NCBI GenBank assembly: GCA_022316685.1
Contig: JAKJHU010000066.1
Location: 1,550,001 to 1,614,000, forward strand
Source: Progne subis subis
Taxonomy: Eukaryota; Chordata; Aves; Passeriformes; Hirundinidae
Length of the DNA: 64,000 nt
Direction: 5' to 3'
The notes under the pieces were generated by a model. It saw nothing but the letters and a program-made list of their open reading frames with translations. It searched no databases and was not told where the DNA came from. A program made the position numbers and the translations under genes. Below, piece after piece: positions 23,801-37,612 of this stretch (its first letter is position 1; each line of letters begins with the position of its first letter).

Positions 23801-25759
23801 CAGTGTCCAGTGCCCAGTCTCAGTTCTGGACTCCATTTATTAGGTAGATAATAGCAGTCCTCCCTATGTCTCCTGGGGGTGAGATAGACATACACTGGCC
23901 CACCACCATGGAGCACTGTGGGATCTTGTTTTTCTCAATACCCCGCTACACCCATCACACACCTGAATGTTTTCCTCCCAATAAGAGATGTTTTCCCTCA
24001 TTCACTCACTGCAGACTATGAGTAATGTATGTATATAATCACTTCCACTATAAAAGAGAACTACAACTTCTTTGAAAAAATGGATCAGATACTGGTTTGA
24101 TGTAAGATGACGTGTAGTCCCTCCCTCCCTTGGACTATACTTTTCTCAGACATAAGCAAACTCCAGACTCTATCATCTTTCTTTTTCACAGCCCACTCAA
24201 GTCCAACAGATATAATTATGTGCAAAGTGTCTTTGATGTATAAATTTCTGATTATGCCATCATTCTTTGAAGCAAAACTGAGCTGCGTTTACATCGAGCA
24301 TCCCCCAGAGCTCTCATGAGTCAGTGGAAGAGCTTGCCCTGCATCCTCACAGATCCTACCCCATTTATGAATGAATTTTAGCCAGATATGCAGAAAATCC
24401 CTTTTTCCACTATCCCACTTGGGATAAAATTGTTCAACAGACATTGATCAAATGTAGATGTGATAAAAGAAGTGGCACTGTCTCTTTTACCACAAACCTC
24501 CATACTGTTTAAATTGAAACAACTCAGATTTTCCATCTTAGATTTTTTTTTTTTTTTTCCAAGAGAAAGCAGCAAGAGAATCATTGTTTTGGCCTCAAGG
24601 CATTCATCAAGCCCTCTCATTTCTTCCTGGAGTTCAGCAGAGTAGCCACTTTATCTGCTGTGTGATTGGATAGATTTTTTTTTTCCCCAGGAAGATACTT
24701 CATTTTAGTGTATATGGAAGGTATATTGCACATAGAAACCAGGGGAATAGAGTAGCAAGGCACTAAATCTATCTGCTAAAGAACATTTATTCAAAGACAA
24801 CCACAAGGCTCAGTCTAATTGACAATTTCTGCTTGGGGCCCATGATTAAAATATGAAGGCTGCTGCAGGTAAGAACAGGAAAGCACTAGTACTACCATTG
24901 GCAAGAGCTTGCACAAGAGCTGTCGCGACCAGCAGTTATCACCAATTTGCTTTTAGCACCTCGTATTAATCAAGATGTGATGAAAAAGGCTTCAACTCAA
25001 ATGCAGGGTGGAACCCAGGGGACGAAGGTGTTAGGGAGAGCAGGAACAGGAGTTTTGTTATAAGTTTTCTCTGGAATGTATCTTGGGTATCCTAAATATG
25101 CACGCGTAAATTGTTGGGGTTTACAAAACACTTGAGGCACGTAAATCCACACATTGCCTGTTACTGCTCTGTATAACCTCATCAATTCAATGAGATTCTG
25201 CATAAGTATTTTCTTCCCTTTGTGTCATCTCTGTGATAAGAAGAAACAGTAGGCAGAGGAGTTAAGAGTCTATTTCTGGTTTTGAAGAGTTCTCTGTCAA
25301 TTAACCCCAACAGATGCTAACTATGCCATGCATTTGCTGTGACTCACCGAGTGAAACATTTTCTGAACCCAACGGCTGAGGCGGCAAATATTTAATACGA
25401 TTTAAAGCCAGCAAACAGCAGGAAGGAAATGTGGTTCACTGACCACATTTATGCAAGAGAATTCAAACACTTCACATCTGCACCAATTTCTTACACTGTT
25501 GGAAAAGATCCTTGTGTGTCCCACCTACTTTCTCACACCACCTTGGTGTGAATAGTGGTGACTCTTCCCAGTTTAATGATTCATTTTCCTGGACATTGTT
25601 TCTGTCAGGTAAATTGTTCTTTACAGGTAAATACCTGCAGCACAGGCATTAAACTATAGTCAGTCCTTCATTCCCTTGTGAGTTGAATCCAGCTCACTTA
25701 AAATGTTGATATCCAACCTAACTGAAAATTAATAATAGTATATATTATATATTGGCTTT
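23801..25759. other. unique non-coding sequence
   Basis: No gene found. There are T runs at 24543-24558 and 24674-24683. The RUNX-type inverted repeat at 25427-25450 is listed separately. Confidence 0.5.
25427..25450. promoter_or_regulatory. inverted pair of RUNX-type sites
   Basis: AAATGTGGT (25427-25435) and ACCACATTT (25442-25450) are perfect 9-base inverted repeats around a 6-base spacer. Each arm contains TGTGGT, the core of the RUNX binding site, in a palindromic arrangement. No CR1 or other repeat explains it. Confidence 0.35.
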
Positions 25760-25805
25760 AAAAAAAAAAAAAAAGAAAAAAAAGAAAAAAAAAAGAAAAA
25801 AAAAA
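25760..25805. repeat. A-rich tract with periodic G
   Basis: Poly-A interrupted by single Gs every 8-10 bases, an imperfect (A8-9 G)n array. Confidence 0.95.
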
Positions 25806-26200
25806 GTGGCAAGCTGAGCCGTCACCAGCTGCTTAAATATTTGCCAGCGTTTCTGGCAGATTTAAAAATCACACTGAACTTAATGGGGCCACTGTCTGCT
25901 CAGACACCTCTCTAAAAATCACTGTAAATCACACACACACAAAAGCCATGCAAATTAAACTCTTCTTGAATTCATGTCTTCAATTGACAGAAAGAAATTG
26001 CAGTCAGGCATTTGGTCAATAATTACATGAATACAAATCTCTAATACAGAGACTCTCATAAAGAAAAACAACCTGAACTAATATTGCTCCGGAGCCAGGA
26101 TTGCTGTTACAGAGTTGTTTCACTTGACCTAATTAAAACGGTTTTTGTAGTTAGACAGACATATTTATATGCTTTAAAGTCCAACATAGTTTAGTGGACT
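25806..26200. promoter_or_regulatory. candidate conserved element (POU/homeodomain-like)
   Basis: ATGCAAATTAA (25948-25958, octamer fused to a homeodomain core), CAATTGACAG, TCAATAATTACATGAATA and CCTAATTAAAACGG occur within 250 bases of unique sequence, together with isolated CpGs ('gccgtc', 'agcgttt', 'ctccgga'). This resembles developmental enhancers in gene deserts. Inference from motif density alone. Confidence 0.25.
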
Positions 26201-28025
26201 CAGAGCTGATGCTGGTCTGCTTTTAATGACAATTTTGCTTTGAAAGTTCAATGTCCCAGTCACCACTGAAATTTAACTACAGATGACCTGAAACTGTAGC
26301 AAATTGTGACTTTCTTTTTTTATATTTTACCTTGAGAGCTCCACATGTATGATGGGAGACCAAATGGTTCTGCTCAGAGCTTAAACTGTCTTTACAAGGT
26401 TGTTTTCTCCTGCTTGTTGGGCTAATATAGCCACTAGATGTCCAAGCCACCCTAAAGGACCATAATTGGGGGTCTATTATGTGCATTTTGCTTAGATTTG
26501 TGATTCAGCATTAATTTCAATTAATATTTGGAGAAGAAAATGGACTAAGGATGGTGAGAAGATGGGGGAAGGAGAAGAGAGACTTCCAATCTAACTTCCC
26601 AAATGATCAGTGATGAAATCTATAGGGAGAACCTGCTGGAAGAGAAGGACTTATGCTAGGAAGAGTCTCAAAACCCTGAGAAAATCAGGTGGAAAATGGT
26701 TTATTACCTTAATGTAGAAACTTTCCTGTACCCATCATTCTTTATTCCAGCTTCAAGATACAGACCAGGGTTTTATACCTACTTTTCCACGTCCTTCATG
26801 TGCAAAGTTAAGTGATTTAAAGAAGTTTATAATTTTTTTTCAATAAGAGTTCACGTTTTAGGAAGTAGAACAATCCTTTTTTTTTTTTTTTTTTTTTTCC
26901 TTAAAATCGGTTAGGTGCAAAATACATACACAAACTTATCAAAGGACTTAAAGCATGGAAAGTTTATCTGTGTACTCGCTAACAGCTGCAACTATCTTCA
27001 TTCACACACATTTTTGAGAGGAAACCAATTATGTCACCAACTTACTCGCTTCTCTGAGGACTCTCTTCCCCCATTTAACAACCCCTGATGGATTATTTGA
27101 GGAAAAAGAGGGGGGTTTAATTTGAACCCAAGAGCACCCAAGAAAGCTGGAAGGTGATTAGAATGAGATTTGAGAGTTCAAAGAAAAACATGTTATTTAA
27201 TACCATATAAAACAACTTCTGTTCTAAGACTTAATTAGGAATGTGTGTAATGAATCCTGCCTACTCTTCACAGAGTACCATTTAATTCCAAGTGTTTTGA
27301 GCTTATTTGTGCTTTTTAGAAGAGGACTGGCATGGAAAAGACAGCCATCTCCTCTGGAAAATACATATGATTACATCGCTGCTTACAGTCCCACAGCCTG
27401 CTGTAAACAGCATTTATGGAACTACGGTAATCCCATGTCATCTGAGCCTGTACATCATGTGCGTGCACTTGTATTTAAATCTAGGAACAGAATTCATTTG
27501 TGCTTTGGCATGTGCTGCATATCCTCCACCTACGGAGTGACTTTATACATATAAATAAAAATATATAAATATATATATGGCCTTGAATATCTGCTCATAT
27601 TTAAGCAGACTATGTACAGAGGCAGGAGAAGTTTGGAAAGGAAGGAAGGAAATTCAGTTTGATCTTCCTTTACACCTCACATTCTATGCTCAGGCTACAT
27701 TCACAAGGTCTCCACATCCCTGGCGTGGATCAGAGGTTGTACTGGTCCAGCCTGTGCCACTGCTCACTGTTACTCATCTTGAGCATCACCAGCTGTCTCC
27801 AGGCATTCCCCAACATTCATCTCTGCTTATCTTCCCCAGGAAGTCCTCCACAACTTGTTTCAACTCAGATCTTTTCATCTTCTTCTTTCTAAGCCTTTTT
27901 TCCTCCTCCTTTTCTCCAAGGTAATGTCTTTCTAGAAACACACCTTTTCAGCCTCCTCTCTGGAGGAGCCAGGGACCACAAATATTTCATTTTGGAGCCA
28001 CAAATGTCTCATTTTGAGTGGATCT
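26201..28025. other. unique non-coding sequence with T and TA runs
   Basis: Contains a 22-base poly-T at 26877-26898, an AT-alternating stretch at 27546-27579, and a near-duplicate of about 25 bases (27965-27993 and 27994-28015) just before the next CR1. Overlapping open frames at 27243-27924 are 115 codons or less and not recognisable. Confidence 0.55.
26877..26898. repeat. poly-T tract
   Basis: 22 uninterrupted Ts. Confidence 0.97.
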
Positions 28026-28116
28026 CTGAATAACCTGGTCCACTGGAAGGTGTACCTACTCATGGCAGGGGGATGGAACTGGATAAGTGTTAAGGTCCCT
28101 TCCAACTCAATTCAGT
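28026..28116 (+). mobile_element. CR1 LINE 3' end fragment
   Basis: 'aacctggtccactgga', 'catggcagggggatggaact' and 'aaggtcccttccaact' follow the avian CR1 end. The very last bases, normally 'tgattctatga', are lost. About 90 bases remain. Confidence 0.88.
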
Positions 28117-28379
28117 GAAAACAGTTTATGTACAGAAGGACAAGAACTGATCAGCTTGCTAATTGATGCATCAGTACTATCTCAATTAATTAGAAGATTT
28201 ATCACATTCTACTTTTTCCTTAAGTCTGGGTATTCACAAAAAAAATTACAAGCAGCCTGTAGCAGTTGATAAAAGGAAGCAACAGGCTTTAATGCTTGGC
28301 AGTTCAAAAGTTCAGATTTGGACACAAATCCCAATTATCTTGCTCATGTTAGCATTAATGATTTTTTTTTGTCTGTTTG

Positions 28380-28381
<2 letters not shown>

Positions 28382-28422
<41 letters not shown>
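28382..28422. repeat. long poly-T tract
   Basis: 41 uninterrupted Ts, preceded by another short T run (28362-28370). No polyadenylation signal complement follows it, so a processed retrocopy is not supported. Confidence 0.97.
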
Positions 28423-28423
<1 letters not shown>

Positions 28424-29488
28424 GCTGCAGCTGTTGTCGAACATGTATTAACTCATCTCCTGCAAGTACTTCACTGCAAACTCACGTGGTTTGGAGCAGG
28501 ATAATGATAAAAATCTGTTTGTATTTGACTACAACACTTGTTTACAGATTACATGTATGTTGATAAGATTGTTGTTTTCTGCTGTTTTTATTAAGAGGTG
28601 TAAGGCAGGCATTAATCTCCTGATTTATGAGTATCAGCACTATGCATTAGCTCTCCCTCGGCTAGATAACCTGTTGAGCTGCTGCTACATTTCATAAGAA
28701 TCCTCACAAGGCAGTAAGCATAACTCATAAGCTAGTACATCCCTCCCCTCCAAAATACCAAACACATTTAATCATGCCCACAAATATTAGCTTTAGCTTT
28801 ATGTAAGCCTCAAATGACCACACAAATCTTACTATCACTATTTGAAGTTTAAAACACTGGCAAGAGTCCCAAGTAAGTCACTGTGATTTTGGAGAACACT
28901 AAGAAATTCAAGCAAAGCAGTAAAACACAGCCTGCCCCAAACAAGAAAACACGTTCCTCTGCCAAACCAAAGTTCGCAGGAAAGTTAAACACAGGATTAG
29001 AAACAATTGAGACTCATGGAGAAGAAATGTCAGGAGAGGTTCACAACCTGTTCAAAGTGTACCTCCCCAGACTGGGGGGTGTTTCTGGTATGATATGCCT
29101 GTGTGAAACTCAATCATCAACACTCTTTCAAGTCAAGAACGGTTAAAGGTGGCCAACATCTCAACGGAGATGCCTGAGCAAAATAAGTCTTAAAAACTTC
29201 CCAACCAATGTTGTAATTTTGGACTGTGTAGGTCGTAAAAAACCTCACAAAACCAGTGCTTCAGCTAATCTCAGGATGCAGGAAAAAGGCCAGACTCTCT
29301 TAGGAGCTCAAATGCCAAAAAATGAGAGCATGGAGGATTTTTGAATCACTAGCCATCACTTTTCCTGTCTCAGCGGCTGCCAGTGAGCAAGAGGATCATT
29401 TGAAAACTTGGCTATAGACCCTCATTTTCATTTTGTTTCTTTTAAACAAATACTTCAGCCTAACAATCTCCAGGACAAACACAGCTTT

Positions 29489-29508
29489 AAAAAAAAAAAA
29501 AAAAAAAA
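29489..29508. repeat. poly-A tract
   Basis: 20 uninterrupted As. Confidence 0.95.
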
Positions 29509-30049
29509 TCCCCACCCAGCACTGCCTGATTATTAAGACCTTGGTTTGGCACAGAGCTTTCTTTGACAAATAAAAGTATAAATATATTGTGTTCATACAT
29601 AATCTGGGGACATGCAGCTAAAATTGATTAACACTGGTATGGAGTCTTAAAAATAACAGGTCTTTAAAACAGCAAGCCATGAGCATGAGAATACAAAAGA
29701 ACTAGAGCTAAACTATTTTAAATTATATAAAATCTTTCTGTGGAGCACACTGCCAGAAACCTTTGCTAGCTGATTTCTTCTGTGGGTGTTTTATTTGGTT
29801 TCCTTAGGAAACCTTTCAAAACCTTTGAAAGGACCACGAAAAATTTAGTCAAGAAACGGGACTCATGCTTCCCATTTGGAACCAGGAAACATTTATATTA
29901 TACATAGGCCAATGTGAGGGGAAAACTCATAGCTGAAGCAGAAGTGATAGTTTGGTTAGAAGCTGATGTAGAAGAGTAGTTTCTATATCACTGGGAAGTC
30001 AGAAATCTTTGAGTCGTTCCTGTTTCAAAAACTCATGGATGGACAACCA

Positions 30050-30050
<1 letters not shown>

Positions 30051-30116
<66 letters not shown>
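30051..30116. repeat. very long poly-A tract
   Basis: 66 uninterrupted As, the longest homopolymer in the window. There is no AATAAA just upstream and no gene-like sequence, so a retrogene tail is not supported. The length is probably polymorphic or assembly-dependent. Confidence 0.97.
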
Positions 30117-30118
<2 letters not shown>

Positions 30119-33100
30119 AGGCCTTAATGTAAGTTCTAAGACTGTGCAATAATTTTAAGGTAAAGAAAGTTCCACAATATGATTTTATATGCATTTAAAA
30201 AGAGCATATTCACAAATTCCTGCATTTTAACTTCTGACTGAAAAAAAGCTTACTGACCTTAAATGTCTTTGTGTGTCATCTGTGCCTTTTCTCTGTGTAT
30301 TTACAGATCAGAAATTCCTATTCACATAATCATTTTTCTTAGTGCCAAGGAAATTTTTAACAACGAAAACTGACAGCACTGGATTTGTTATTTGTACTCC
30401 TAAAGATTCCCCAACACCAAGATAATGGGCAGCACCATATTGCCCTGTGACAAAATATCAAGCACATAATGTAGGATTTTGGGCTATTACTGCTGTTTCC
30501 CACCTCCTCCTGCCACTGACAACACTGCACAGAAAATTAAAGAGTTCACAATTTGTATTGCTGCTCTCTCAAACAAACAAGAATCATAATAATGAATGAA
30601 GACTTGAGGGGAAGAAAAGAAATAGTAGACCCCAATTTTTTCTAAACTTTACCAACCATGTTCATGTAAAATGTTTTGATTCTGATTGAAGTTAAAAGTT
30701 GTGCTTGTCCCACAGGAGGGAAAGGGGGATTGCTCAAAACCATCTATTCGCAAAGAAGGAAGGCAAAGCTGCAATGCAGCAGGAGTTTAAAGGGACAATT
30801 GAGTTAAGAATCATTCCTGCAATTTGATTCAGTTCACCACAAGCTTAAGAGCCACTCAAAGGTTCAACTCAAGTTTTGATTTGACCCCTCAAAATTTGAC
30901 ATTTACAGACTTAGGTTGGCTATTGTTGATTTCAGAATAGAATGAACACTGTAGTTCCTTTCCACCCTGTTCAGGAATCAGATGTGTAAATAAAGTCACA
31001 AACGAATGTCAGCTTAATCCCTCCCACCTTTTTTGAACTTCTTGTACAGCTTCTGAGATGCTTGGGAAGGAGGTGGTAATCTCAAAAGTACTAAATTGTC
31101 TTAAGCCTCCTGAAAATAAGCAGTCAGATAAAGAAAGAAAACCTCTCAGGCACACTGTTTCAACAAGGACATTTTTAATCCTCTATAACATCAACACCCT
31201 ATCCCCCCCCACAGTACTCAAAAAAACCTCCCAAAGCAGACTCTCCTCCCCGAGAAAAAATCCCAAAATAAAACCCATGCCAAAACAAATGAAATAACCA
31301 AAACGATAAATAAAATAATAATAATGAAAAGAAAAATCAAAAGTTCCACTAAACAACCCTAACACTGAAACCACCAGAAACAGCAAAAAACCCCAAAGCA
31401 GGACACCCCTGGCCCTACCAAGCATGAATCTGCTTCTGATTCAGCATGACACAATCCAACCAAGAAAAGCAAAACAGCAATTCAGCAATACACATCCCCA
31501 GAAAAAGAAAGCAGATTTCAAGGACTCCAGCTCTTGCTGAATAAATTTTTCATTCTTAATGTGTAAAAATAATATGGGGAAAAAAATAACTTGCAGTACC
31601 AATTGAATAAACCTTGGTTGCACATATAGGTCCTTCCACACAAAAATAGAATTAAATTAAAACCAAAACTATATCCAAATGATATCAAGGCTCTCTGTGA
31701 ATATAATTCACAATATTTTGAGTGCAATAGCCAACTTCAGAAAATTTGAATTACAACCTACGAAAGACTGTGATGTTGAAATCATCAAGTCCCTGTATTT
31801 TCTGGTCAGCCTGATCTAATTCTTTACCTCAGAGAGAGGTCTGCATTTAGCTTTGATCATCATTGCATCAAGCTCCCAGGAATTAAATGAGAATCTTGTT
31901 ACATTAAAATAAAGTTGTTTATAATCAGCCATGCACAAGCTGTTGGTATGGCTAGCTGCCACACAAATCAAGGTTAAAACAGACCAGGCTCACAGATGAA
32001 ATATAACTAATATGACATTATTCCTTCAGACATTTGGTTAGGCTGACAAATTTGTAACTCTGTAATTTACACAATGTCCCCATGACTTGTGGCAGAACAG
32101 CTATTGTGTACTGAGATTTTTATCATGGGAAGGGGGAGGGAGGGAAGTCTACATTTTCCTTATGTAAATCTTTCCCATAACAATGTCAGAATACATGCTG
32201 ACCTGCTAAAGTGTACAATTTACCTATCTGAGGGTACCCAAAATTCAAACGGTGATGGATAATTATTTTAATTCAATGCAAAATCACCTAGTGAAGCTCA
32301 TTGGTTCAAAAAGTGGTTAAACATACAATGCTGTTAAAAAAAAAAAAAACAAAAGGTATATTTTTCAGTGATATAAGCCTTGAAAGGTTTGCTCTTTTTT
32401 TCACACATTGCATCGATAAAGTAAATGTTGGAATTCAGTAGTAGGAAGGAAAATTCAATGAGTAAGATTTTAATGCTCCTGTATAACAGCAATTGTCTCA
32501 TTGGATCAGACAGGAGTTTGTTTTATGTGACCTTCCATCCGTAAGAGGTACAAAAAGCCTCCATGGGTAGTGGTATGTTGCCAAATAAGGAAAGATTCTC
32601 CTTGACCTCAGACAGCAGTTGGCCAAAACATGAGGACTTATATCTTTCCCCATCCATTTTAACCCTATCTGATTTTAGATGTTCTCATCATCCAGAAAAA
32701 TGTATTTTTTTCCCCAAATCTCAGGATCTGGCCTTCAGAGCATCTACTGGCACAGTATCCTGTAAGCCAACTGCCATGTGGGTTATTGGTTTTAAATCTT
32801 TCAAAAGATTTTTGTTTCTCCTTTGTGTTATGAAAAAATTCAAACAACAGAAGCCTCAAGTCACCATTTCTGAGAAGCGTTGGCTATTCTGTGCAACTCT
32901 TTGCTTCCGTAATTAAACTCTTCTCAGAAGGGAGCCCTTCTGGGTCTGAAACTTTCAGCTAACTCCTCCTGGAACCCCTCAGTTCAAGCATATTTTTTAC
33001 CATCTTCCTGAAGGAATTCAAAATTGGCAGCTCCTACTGAGGCGATACAAAGATACCATATATAGGTAACTGCTCTGTTCCAGATCATCACATCTTAAGA

Positions 33101-33693
33101 GCCCGTCATACATACTGATTATACAGCTTCCTCCCTGCAAAGCTGATTTTATTCCACAGTGCCACACTAAGATTCCAGCTGCTGAAAGAATAAAAGATGC
33201 CCAAGCCTTTGCTGCGGAGCTCGTTCTCCTTCCCCACCCTACTTTCACCATGATTTGTGCAAACTTCCTGTGTGGTCTGACTGCTGGTGTGTATTATAAG
33301 AAAAATTGGGGGGGAAGAAAAAAGATAAACTTGTTCTTTCCTCCAGATTGTCACATTTTATGGTGCTGCAACCTGGAGTCCAACGTTGTTTCATGTCCAA
33401 ATCCCAAGCTCATGGTATACATGGCTCATCTGCATCAACACAGCTTATTTTCCCCCTGTTGTTATAGACTGTATTTTCATAATATTTTTCATGCTTAAAT
33501 TTAATCCACAACATGAATTGCCCATACAGGATGTACAATCTACCTTGTAATAACTTGCAGAGTTTTTAATGGGAAAACAAGGCAAAAAATTGGTACAGTC
33601 AGATGAATACAGGTACATGATACATTCAAGATGTGTTTCTGTACTTTAAAGGGCATTTTACTTTAAGGTGCTTTAATTTTCTTGAACAGTGGC

Positions 33694-33698
33694 TTTTT

Positions 33699-33730
<32 letters not shown>

Positions 33731-33783
33731 CTTTTTTCTTTTTGTTTGATTGATTGATTTGTTTTGTTGGTGTTTTTCCCCCC
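33694..33783. repeat. T-rich tract with (TGAT)n
   Basis: Two long T runs split by a single C, then C- and G-interrupted Ts, a short TGAT repeat and a C run. Confidence 0.93.
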
Positions 33784-34609
33784 TCTACAAATTAACCAAG
33801 GTCTTCTCCTAGGACTTTTGTGCTATGATGCATGCCCAGCAAGCATCTATAATTGCAGCAAAAATAATTCTGGCGAAGGTAATTTCTCATGTGCATGTGA
33901 ATAGGACAGAATCATGCCTCCTGAAATTGAACCTGCAGCTTGCTCAATCCATGCTCATTCTTCTTTTTACCTTTATTCAACCACACAAATGCGAACAAGA
34001 AAATTTTCTTTGCAGCAGATCAGGTTTTTTTTTTTGGGCTATTTTGTCATGGCAAGAATAATTGCCTGTTTCTGTTGCTGGACATTCTGCTGTGCCTGGT
34101 TGTACAGTATCTGCAGATAAGATGAAGAAGAAAAGATGTAAACTACCATAACTGCATCCTAGACTCAGAAAAATTCAAATTGTTGTTTACTAGAGAAGCT
34201 ATTGCTACAGAATAAACTTTAAAGTTAGGGGACGTCTTGGTGAATAACTTGCTTTTTCTCCTGGGTGTGAAGAGCAGAAACTGCTTTTAAATTTTTCCTA
34301 TGAAAAATATTGAGAGCAAAGATGAGAAAACCACAAATCCACATAAAATAGTGATCTAGCCAATTTTGGGGCATAATCTACCAAGACTTTGGAGTTACAC
34401 TTAGAATAATGGCATGCATGATATAAGCTCTCACTAACCACAGATTTTAATAAATCTCTTGCTATACAGAGCAACTTGCTGCCCACAGATGTAGCTGTGA
34501 CTCTCAGTGAACAGCAGGGATATCTAAACTCAGCTAAGAGCAGTCCCAGAGCTAGATGTACAAAATCATGTTGCTCTGGGTTAGAAGTGCAAACAGCTTA
34601 TGCAGGAAT

Positions 34610-34758
34610 GAGAAAACAAAACAAAACAAAAAACAAACCAGCAACCAAAAAACAACCCCAAACCAAACTCAAACCCAACCCTCCACCCCCACCACATTTA
34701 CAAAAATCAGGAAAGTTTCAGCTCAAATAGGTAGCAAAAAAAAAAAAAAAAAAAAAAA
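34610..34758. repeat. A/C-rich tract ending in poly-A
   Basis: (AAAAC)n-like start, A/C-only body to about 34700, a short unique gap, then 23 As at 34736-34758. Confidence 0.9.
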
Positions 34759-37612
34759 TCCCTTTGCAATACAGCAAATTTGGTTTCTCCTATCACTACT
34801 TCCCAATGATTTAAAGTTCATACGCAGCTTATGTAGCTAATTTATTCAGCTTTTCTGCAGCATACGATGTCATGGGTTTGAGTTTGTTCATAGATTATGG
34901 TAAATTTATTAGTCTACTTGAAGGCTAACTAAAGAGCAAAGAGTTGGGTCATCTGTTTCTTTTAAGCACAGGAACAAATAGCTAGAAAATTAAAACTTAA
35001 TGTAACTTTATTCCCAAGAGGTTTTTGGAGTCCAGACTTCAGATAGAGCAAAACTGGGCATCAAAAACACAGGCTGGGATTAATTAATACAGTAAGTTCT
35101 TTGACCAAGGCATTTTTTTCTTCTATTAGATCCAGAAACTTTATGTATAAGAAGAAAGATGTTAAATCTTCTGCAAAACACATGGGCTGCAACTCCAAGT
35201 CACTCGAAGTCTAGATCTTGCTCAGTGGAGCTTGGTCAGTTTGAGTCAGCTGGAAATGAAACCCCAAAAGTCACATAAAAGACCCTGCCAATTAATTCCT
35301 CTTGGAGTCAATGAAAATTTACATCAGTATTTGAACACTTTTCTCCCCATCACCCCATTTGAGACCTTTAATACCTATCTCCCCCTTCCAAGCTTGTAAT
35401 TCCTCCCGGGCTACATAAATCCTTTGTTTTGGCATCTCCCGCCGAAACCTGACCCCAAGTCAACAACATTTCACAACTCTTGGCAAGGTCATTTTTTCCA
35501 ACAAGGGGCAAGTCCAAGGGCTACAGAGACCCCCCTGAGTCTCTGCAGTGCCAAAAACACCAAGGTTCTTCCCCAAGACTACACCAGGGCAGAAAGGTTG
35601 TCCAGTTATGATGTGCCAAGTTAGCTAACATTCCCAACACCTCTAATGAAAGGGCACATAAAAATTTGGATTCAAATACCTAACAGAGATCATGGACCCA
35701 GTACTTCTTCAAGTAAGTTGTATGGAAATCTGTGCAAACCCCACAGTAACTAGAAATCACCTCTGATTAATATGCAGTAACCTCCTGCTTGCTTACAACA
35801 AAGATTAATTACATATTAAGAGATCAAGATCTTAAATTAATCTCAAAAACGCATTAAGGTGATTTTAGTTACTATTTGCAAAATTAGGGAATCTCAGCTT
35901 GAGATCTGCCAGTGCCTCCTAGTTCAGGATTAGCATAACAGGTAGAGTTGTGCTCGAATGACACGTGGAGATTAATTAAATTGTGAATTTATAGCCTATT
36001 CTTTGTGGAGAATGGTTATTAAGACTACATATTTTTCAGAACTGAAATGTCCGCTGTTTCAAAGGCTCATTAAGGTCCTTTCTGTGGGACCTGGAAATCA
36101 AGTATCCAATATAAAATCCAGAATCTTAAAACAAAAGGAAATCCCCCTCACCTTTCCCCTCTTTAAAGTCGTTCATAGTATCTTATAAATCCTTGGGTGG
36201 AATATCCTTAATCAAATCACTCAAAAGCCACACCAAGATTTTCAACCCCAACAAAGCTCTGGTTCCATTCACCTACTAATTTAATACATAATTGTATTCA
36301 GCCATTCAGGTATGTTAAACTGAAAATCAGTCTTCTACTGCTGAAGAGTATTGCAAAATTACCCGAATAAGTACATTAATTTTTAACAGATAAAAATTAT
36401 CTATACACCATGTTTCTAGAAGTTAACTGGCTACAGGCAATTTAACTTGATATCTGATGAAGAAAAACAAATCCAGCACAACCTGGACATGACAAATTTT
36501 TCCAATAATCTGAAATCCATCCATTCCATAAAGGAGAGAGTACATACAATAGTGATAATCACTGAGCCTCCCAATATCTTTACCTTTAGAAAAATCTTCA
36601 CTTTTAAAACTCAGTTGTAAAAAGCAAATGAACTGCAACAAAAAAATCAGTGTCTGCACGTCAACAGGTGTTCAGTAAAAGTGATCCACTAACACCAGCC
36701 TGGGATCAGCTCAAGAAAAAGTGTCCTATAGTGAGTGATCACAACATCCCTCTATATTCAAGGAATGCATGGACTTACCCAGATGAGGAAAAAAAAAAAA
36801 AAGAGGAATTTCTATCACTTGAGGAAAACACACATCCACAAACATAAGGAAACATACACAATCAAAGAAAAAAAATCTGAGAAAGCGATATAAAAATGCA
36901 ATTAATATAAGATAAGGTTTGCTTTTTTTTAATTAAGGAAAATTGGAGTATAATCAGTAGAAGCATGTTCAGCTGCTCAGATAAAAAGGTTGGATGGTAA
37001 CACTTAGGTTATAGTTAGGGTTTTTTTAAGTGCCACAGAACATTTTTCAGGAGTATTAGAGCTCCTGAAGTCTGAACAGGTTTGTTGGGAGACAAAGATA
37101 CCCACCAGACAACACCCAAAGGGAATAGAGTATTTTCCTACGAGATAAGAAATTCATCTCTTGCACAGGTCAAGCAAAGGAAAATCATAGCAACAAAGAT
37201 TATAAATCTCTCTGGTTTCACCTTCCTTTTCTCCTTCCCTGGTACAGCATCTTGGGACTAGCAGAAGTGCAAGAGATCTTTAATGAAGCTCTCTTCAAAA
37301 AAAACCCAAAGCCTAACAATTCCTTGGAAAAAAAGCTGGTGAGTGCAAAGAATTTGTGTAGCTTGTCCTTGGTGCTACCTTGCAAAGGCAGAAATAATGA
37401 AGAAAGGGTTTTAGTAAACAAGCAAGGAATTACTTACCCTCAAAATAATTAAAATCTAGTTTCAGTTAAATAAATTACTTTTATGAGGGCAGGTGATGAA
37501 AAGCCCAGCCCAAGGCTGAGCCCCCAGTGCTGCGGGTTTTATAGGACAGAGCTGTACATCTGTATCGCCACAAAAATCTTATAGCCAAAGTAGATGAGAC
37601 GGGTATTAACAA

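Larger units (their letters stand above)
28423..37612. other. unique non-coding sequence rich in homopolymers
   Basis: About 9 kb with no recognised gene. Besides the homopolymers listed separately, it has A/C-rich sequence at 31195-31400 and A runs at 32335-32349 and 36788-36801. Open frames are all below 120 codons and unlike any family I know. Confidence 0.5.

Noticed and set aside
30000..30116. Processed pseudogene tail
   Set aside because: No AATAAA at the expected distance and no gene-like sequence upstream. The same holds for the tracts at 15.9, 28.4, 55.95 and 61.3 kb.
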